Shown piece after piece: positions 58,651 to 60,539 of a stretch of DNA of 60,539 nucleotides (positions are counted from its first letter, which is position 1; each line of letters opens with the position of its first letter). The position numbers were made by a program, and so were the translations under genes. The stretch spans positions 1 to 60,539 of the forward strand of contig CANJKV010000009.1 of the NCBI GenBank assembly GCA_947474855.1. Direction: 5' to 3'. The DNA comes from Aurantimonadaceae bacterium (GTDB taxonomy: Bacteria; Pseudomonadota; Alphaproteobacteria; Rhizobiales; Rhizobiaceae). Under the pieces are notes generated by a model that did not search any database, was not told the DNA's origin, and was given only the letters and a program-made list of their open reading frames with translations.

Positions 58651-60539
58651 TCAGGCGGCGCGAGCCTCTTCCGGGGCGCCGAATCGGCCGTAGAAGGTCT
58701 CGTCGCGCTCCGCCATCTCCCGCAGCAGGGGGATCGGGCGGAAGTGTTCGCCGTGCTTGTCAGCCAGACGATCGCAGAGCGCGACGAAGCGCCTCAGCCC
58801 CATCCCGTCGATATAGGACAGGGTGCCGCCGGTGTAGGGCGCGTAACCGAAGCCGAGGATGGAGCCGACGTCGGCCTCGCGCGGGTCCGTGACGACGCCT
58901 TCCGCGACGGTGCGGGCCGCCTCCAGCGCCATGGTGACGAGGAAGCGTGATTTCAGCTCCGCGAAGTCGACCTCCTCTGGCTTCTTCTGCGGGAAGAGAT
59001 CCTTGAGGCCGGCCCAGAGGTGCTTCTTGGCGGGCTTCTCGGGATAATCGTAGAAGCCCTTGCCGGCCTTGCGGCCGAGGCGGCCTTCGTTGACCAGGTG
59101 TTCCACCAGGGCGAAGTGACGCGGATCGACGGCGTCCTTGCCGAGATCGCGCATGGTCGCCTTCATGATCTTATGGGACAGGTCGACCGCCGTCTCGTCG
59201 TTGAGGGCCAGCGGGCCCACCGGCATGCCGGCGAACTTGGCGGCGTTCTCGATCATCGCGGCGGGCACACCCTCGACCAGCATGTCGTAGGCCTCCGAGA
59301 TGTAGCGAAGGAAGCAGCGGTTGGCGAAGAAGCCGCGGGTGTCGTTCACGACGATCGGCGTCTTCTTGATCGCGCGCACGAAGTCGAGCGCGACGGCGAG
59401 GGCCTCGTCGCCCGTTTCCTTGCCGAGGATCACCTCGGTCAGCATCATCCGGTCAACCGGCGAGAAGAAGTGGATGCCGATGAAGCGGGCCTTGTCGGGG
59501 ACGGTCTCGGCGAGGCTGGTGATCGGGATGGTGGAGGTGTTGGAGGCGTAGATCGCACCCTCCTTCAGGACCGCCGCGACCTGTTTCGTCACGGCGTTCT
59601 TGACCTCGCGGTCCTCGAAGACGGCCTCGACCACGAGGTCGCAGGCGGACAGCGCGGCGTAGTCGGGCGTGGCGGTGATGCGGCCGAAAAGGGCGCGCGC
59701 CTCCTCCTCCTTCATCCGTCCCTTGGCGACGAGGCCTTCCGCGAGCTTCTGCGAGTGGGCGCGTCCCTTGTCGGCCGCCGCTTGGTCGCGGTCGAGCAGG
59801 ACGACGTCAAGGCCGCTCTTGGCCGCGACATAGGCGATGCCGGCGCCCATGAAGCCGGCGCCGACGATCCCGACGGTCCTGAGCTTGGTCGGGGGAACGT
59901 TGGCGGGGCGGCGGGCGCCCTTGTTGAGCGCCTGCATGGACACGAAGAGCGAGCGGATCATCATCCGCGCTTCCGTCGTCTGGATCACCTGCGTGAAGTA
60001 GCGCTGCTCGACGCGCAGCGCCGCATCCATCGGCAGCAGCAGCCCCTCGTAGACACACTTCACGACGGCGCGGGCGGCCGGATAGTTGTCGGCAGTCTCC
60101 TTGCGGTAGAGCGAGGCGACGGCGGGCCAGACCTGCGCGCCGGCCGGCGAGTAGACCGGGCCGGAGGGCAGCTTGAAGCCCTTCTCGTCCCAGGGCTTGA
60201 CCGGCGAGAGGCCGGCCTTGAGCATCGCCCTGGCGCGCTCGACCAGCTCGCCGGCGGGCACCACGGCGTCGACGAGCTTCATCTTCAGCGCCTTGTCGGG
60301 CGAGAGCGTCGTGCCCTGGAGGAGAAGCTGCAGCGCCTCTTGGGTGCCGGTCATGCGCGCCACGCGCTGCGTGCCGCCGGCGCCGGGGAAGATGCCGACC
60401 TTGATCTCCGGGAGGCCCATGGCGGCCGTCTCGCTGACGACGCGGGCGTGGCAGGCCAGCGCCAGCTCGAAGCCGCCGCCCATGCAGGTGCCGTTGATCG
60501 CGGCGACGAAGGGCTTCCCGCAGGTCTCGATCTTGCGCC
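58651..60539 (-). CDS. fadJ: 3-hydroxyacyl-CoA dehydrogenase/enoyl-CoA hydratase (FadB/FadJ type), 5'-truncated
   Basis: The gene runs off the window end; about 629 codons are visible. The hydratase part shows CMGGGFELALACHARV and LPEIKVGIFPGAGGTQRVARM. The dehydrogenase has the Rossmann motif GIVGAGFMGAGIAYVAAKSG and the catalytic His region FIGIHFFSPVDRMMLTEVI. Two C-terminal 3HCDH_C domains follow. It carries out hydration and NAD-dependent oxidation in fatty-acid beta-oxidation. Confidence 0.93.
   Translation of the reverse strand, partial: RKIETCGKPFVAAINGTCMGGGFELALACHARVVSETAAMGLPEIKVGIFPGAGGTQRVARMTGTQEALQLLLQGTTLSPDKALKMKLVDAVVPAGELVERARAMLKAGLSPVKPWDEKGFKLPSGPVYSPAGAQVWPAVASLYRKETADNYPAARAVVKCVYEGLLLPMDAALRVEQRYFTQVIQTTEARMMIRSLFVSMQALNKGARRPANVPPTKLRTVGIVGAGFMGAGIAYVAAKSGLDVVLLDRDQAAADKGRAHSQKLAEGLVAKGRMKEEEARALFGRITATPDYAALSACDLVVEAVFEDREVKNAVTKQVAAVLKEGAIYASNTSTIPITSLAETVPDKARFIGIHFFSPVDRMMLTEVILGKETGDEALAVALDFVRAIKKTPIVVNDTRGFFANRCFLRYISEAYDMLVEGVPAAMIENAAKFAGMPVGPLALNDETAVDLSHKIMKATMRDLGKDAVDPRHFALVEHLVNEGRLGRKAGKGFYDYPEKPAKKHLWAGLKDLFPQKKPEEVDFAELKSRFLVTMALEAARTVAEGVVTDPREADVGSILGFGYAPYTGGTLSYIDGMGLRRFVALCDRLADKHGEHFRPIPLLREMAERDETFYGRFGAPEEARAA

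Noticed and set aside
1-60539. CRISPR arrays, insertion sequences or transposases
   Set aside because: I saw no regularly spaced repeats of CRISPR size and no transposase-like protein; the only mobile element is the prophage.
1-60539. rRNA genes or riboswitches
   Set aside because: No recognisable rRNA segment or known riboswitch architecture was found; the leader structures seen are simple hairpins.

Overview
The window is high-GC alphaproteobacterial DNA, most likely from a member of the Hyphomicrobiales (Rhizobiales). This rests on the flagellin C-terminus, a class I lysyl-tRNA synthetase, a LuxI/LuxR pair, a glycine-betaine demethylase pair (GbcA/GbcB type) and the style of the phage genes. 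I cannot fix the genus.

Layout. (1) 1-666: chromosomal flank with the 3' end of a flagellin gene, its terminator and a degraded, repeat-bearing stretch. (2) 667-42911: one apparently complete prophage of about 42.2 kb. It is bounded by a 48-bp direct repeat that is the 3' part of a tRNA-Gly(CCC) gene. The intact tRNA is rebuilt at the right end (42865-42939, minus strand), and the cut-off original 3' part remains at 667-714. (3) 42940-60539: chromosome with a LuxI/LuxR quorum-sensing locus, gbcAB-type genes, PPK2, a glycosyltransferase, a solute-binding protein, LysRS, a nuclease-like protein, an S24 regulator, a YihY/BrkB membrane protein, serine deaminase, an SH3 protein and a 5'-truncated FadB/FadJ-type beta-oxidation gene.

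Prophage. The integrase (857) faces an AlpA/Xis-like gene. That gene ends a leftward early operon (8293 to 2172) of small proteins and a RecD-like helicase. An S24-type CI repressor (9461 to 8739) and a Cro-like gene (9540) face each other across operators of the form ATCCG-N3-CGGAT. The same operators recur at the head of the leftward operon, so one repressor probably controls both. The rightward operon carries a DUF927/Toprim primase-helicase and a gene with GTGGGAAA iteron-like repeats, a candidate replication origin. A terminator and a phage tRNA-Met(CAU) follow. The late block has HK97/siphovirus order: HNH, TerS, TerL, portal, ClpP-like protease, capsid, connectors, tail tube, G/GT chaperones with a canonical -1 slippery site, a tape measure with an embedded cell-wall peptidase, tail hub and fibre genes, GH19 endolysin and holin-like proteins. 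Two minus-strand membrane genes within the late block look like morons. The right end holds an Arc-family regulator and a divergent small gene. GGTGTCCAA-like repeats near both att sites look like integrase arm sites.

Chromosomal right flank. Before integration the flagellin gene would have lain next to tRNA-Gly and luxI. luxI is preceded by a perfect 20-bp dyad that is a strong lux-box candidate. It is followed by a translationally coupled 61-aa gene of unknown function, which is one of the better leads for new biology. The others are the diverged paralogous family in the early operon, the internal repeat array and the initiator-like phage tRNA.
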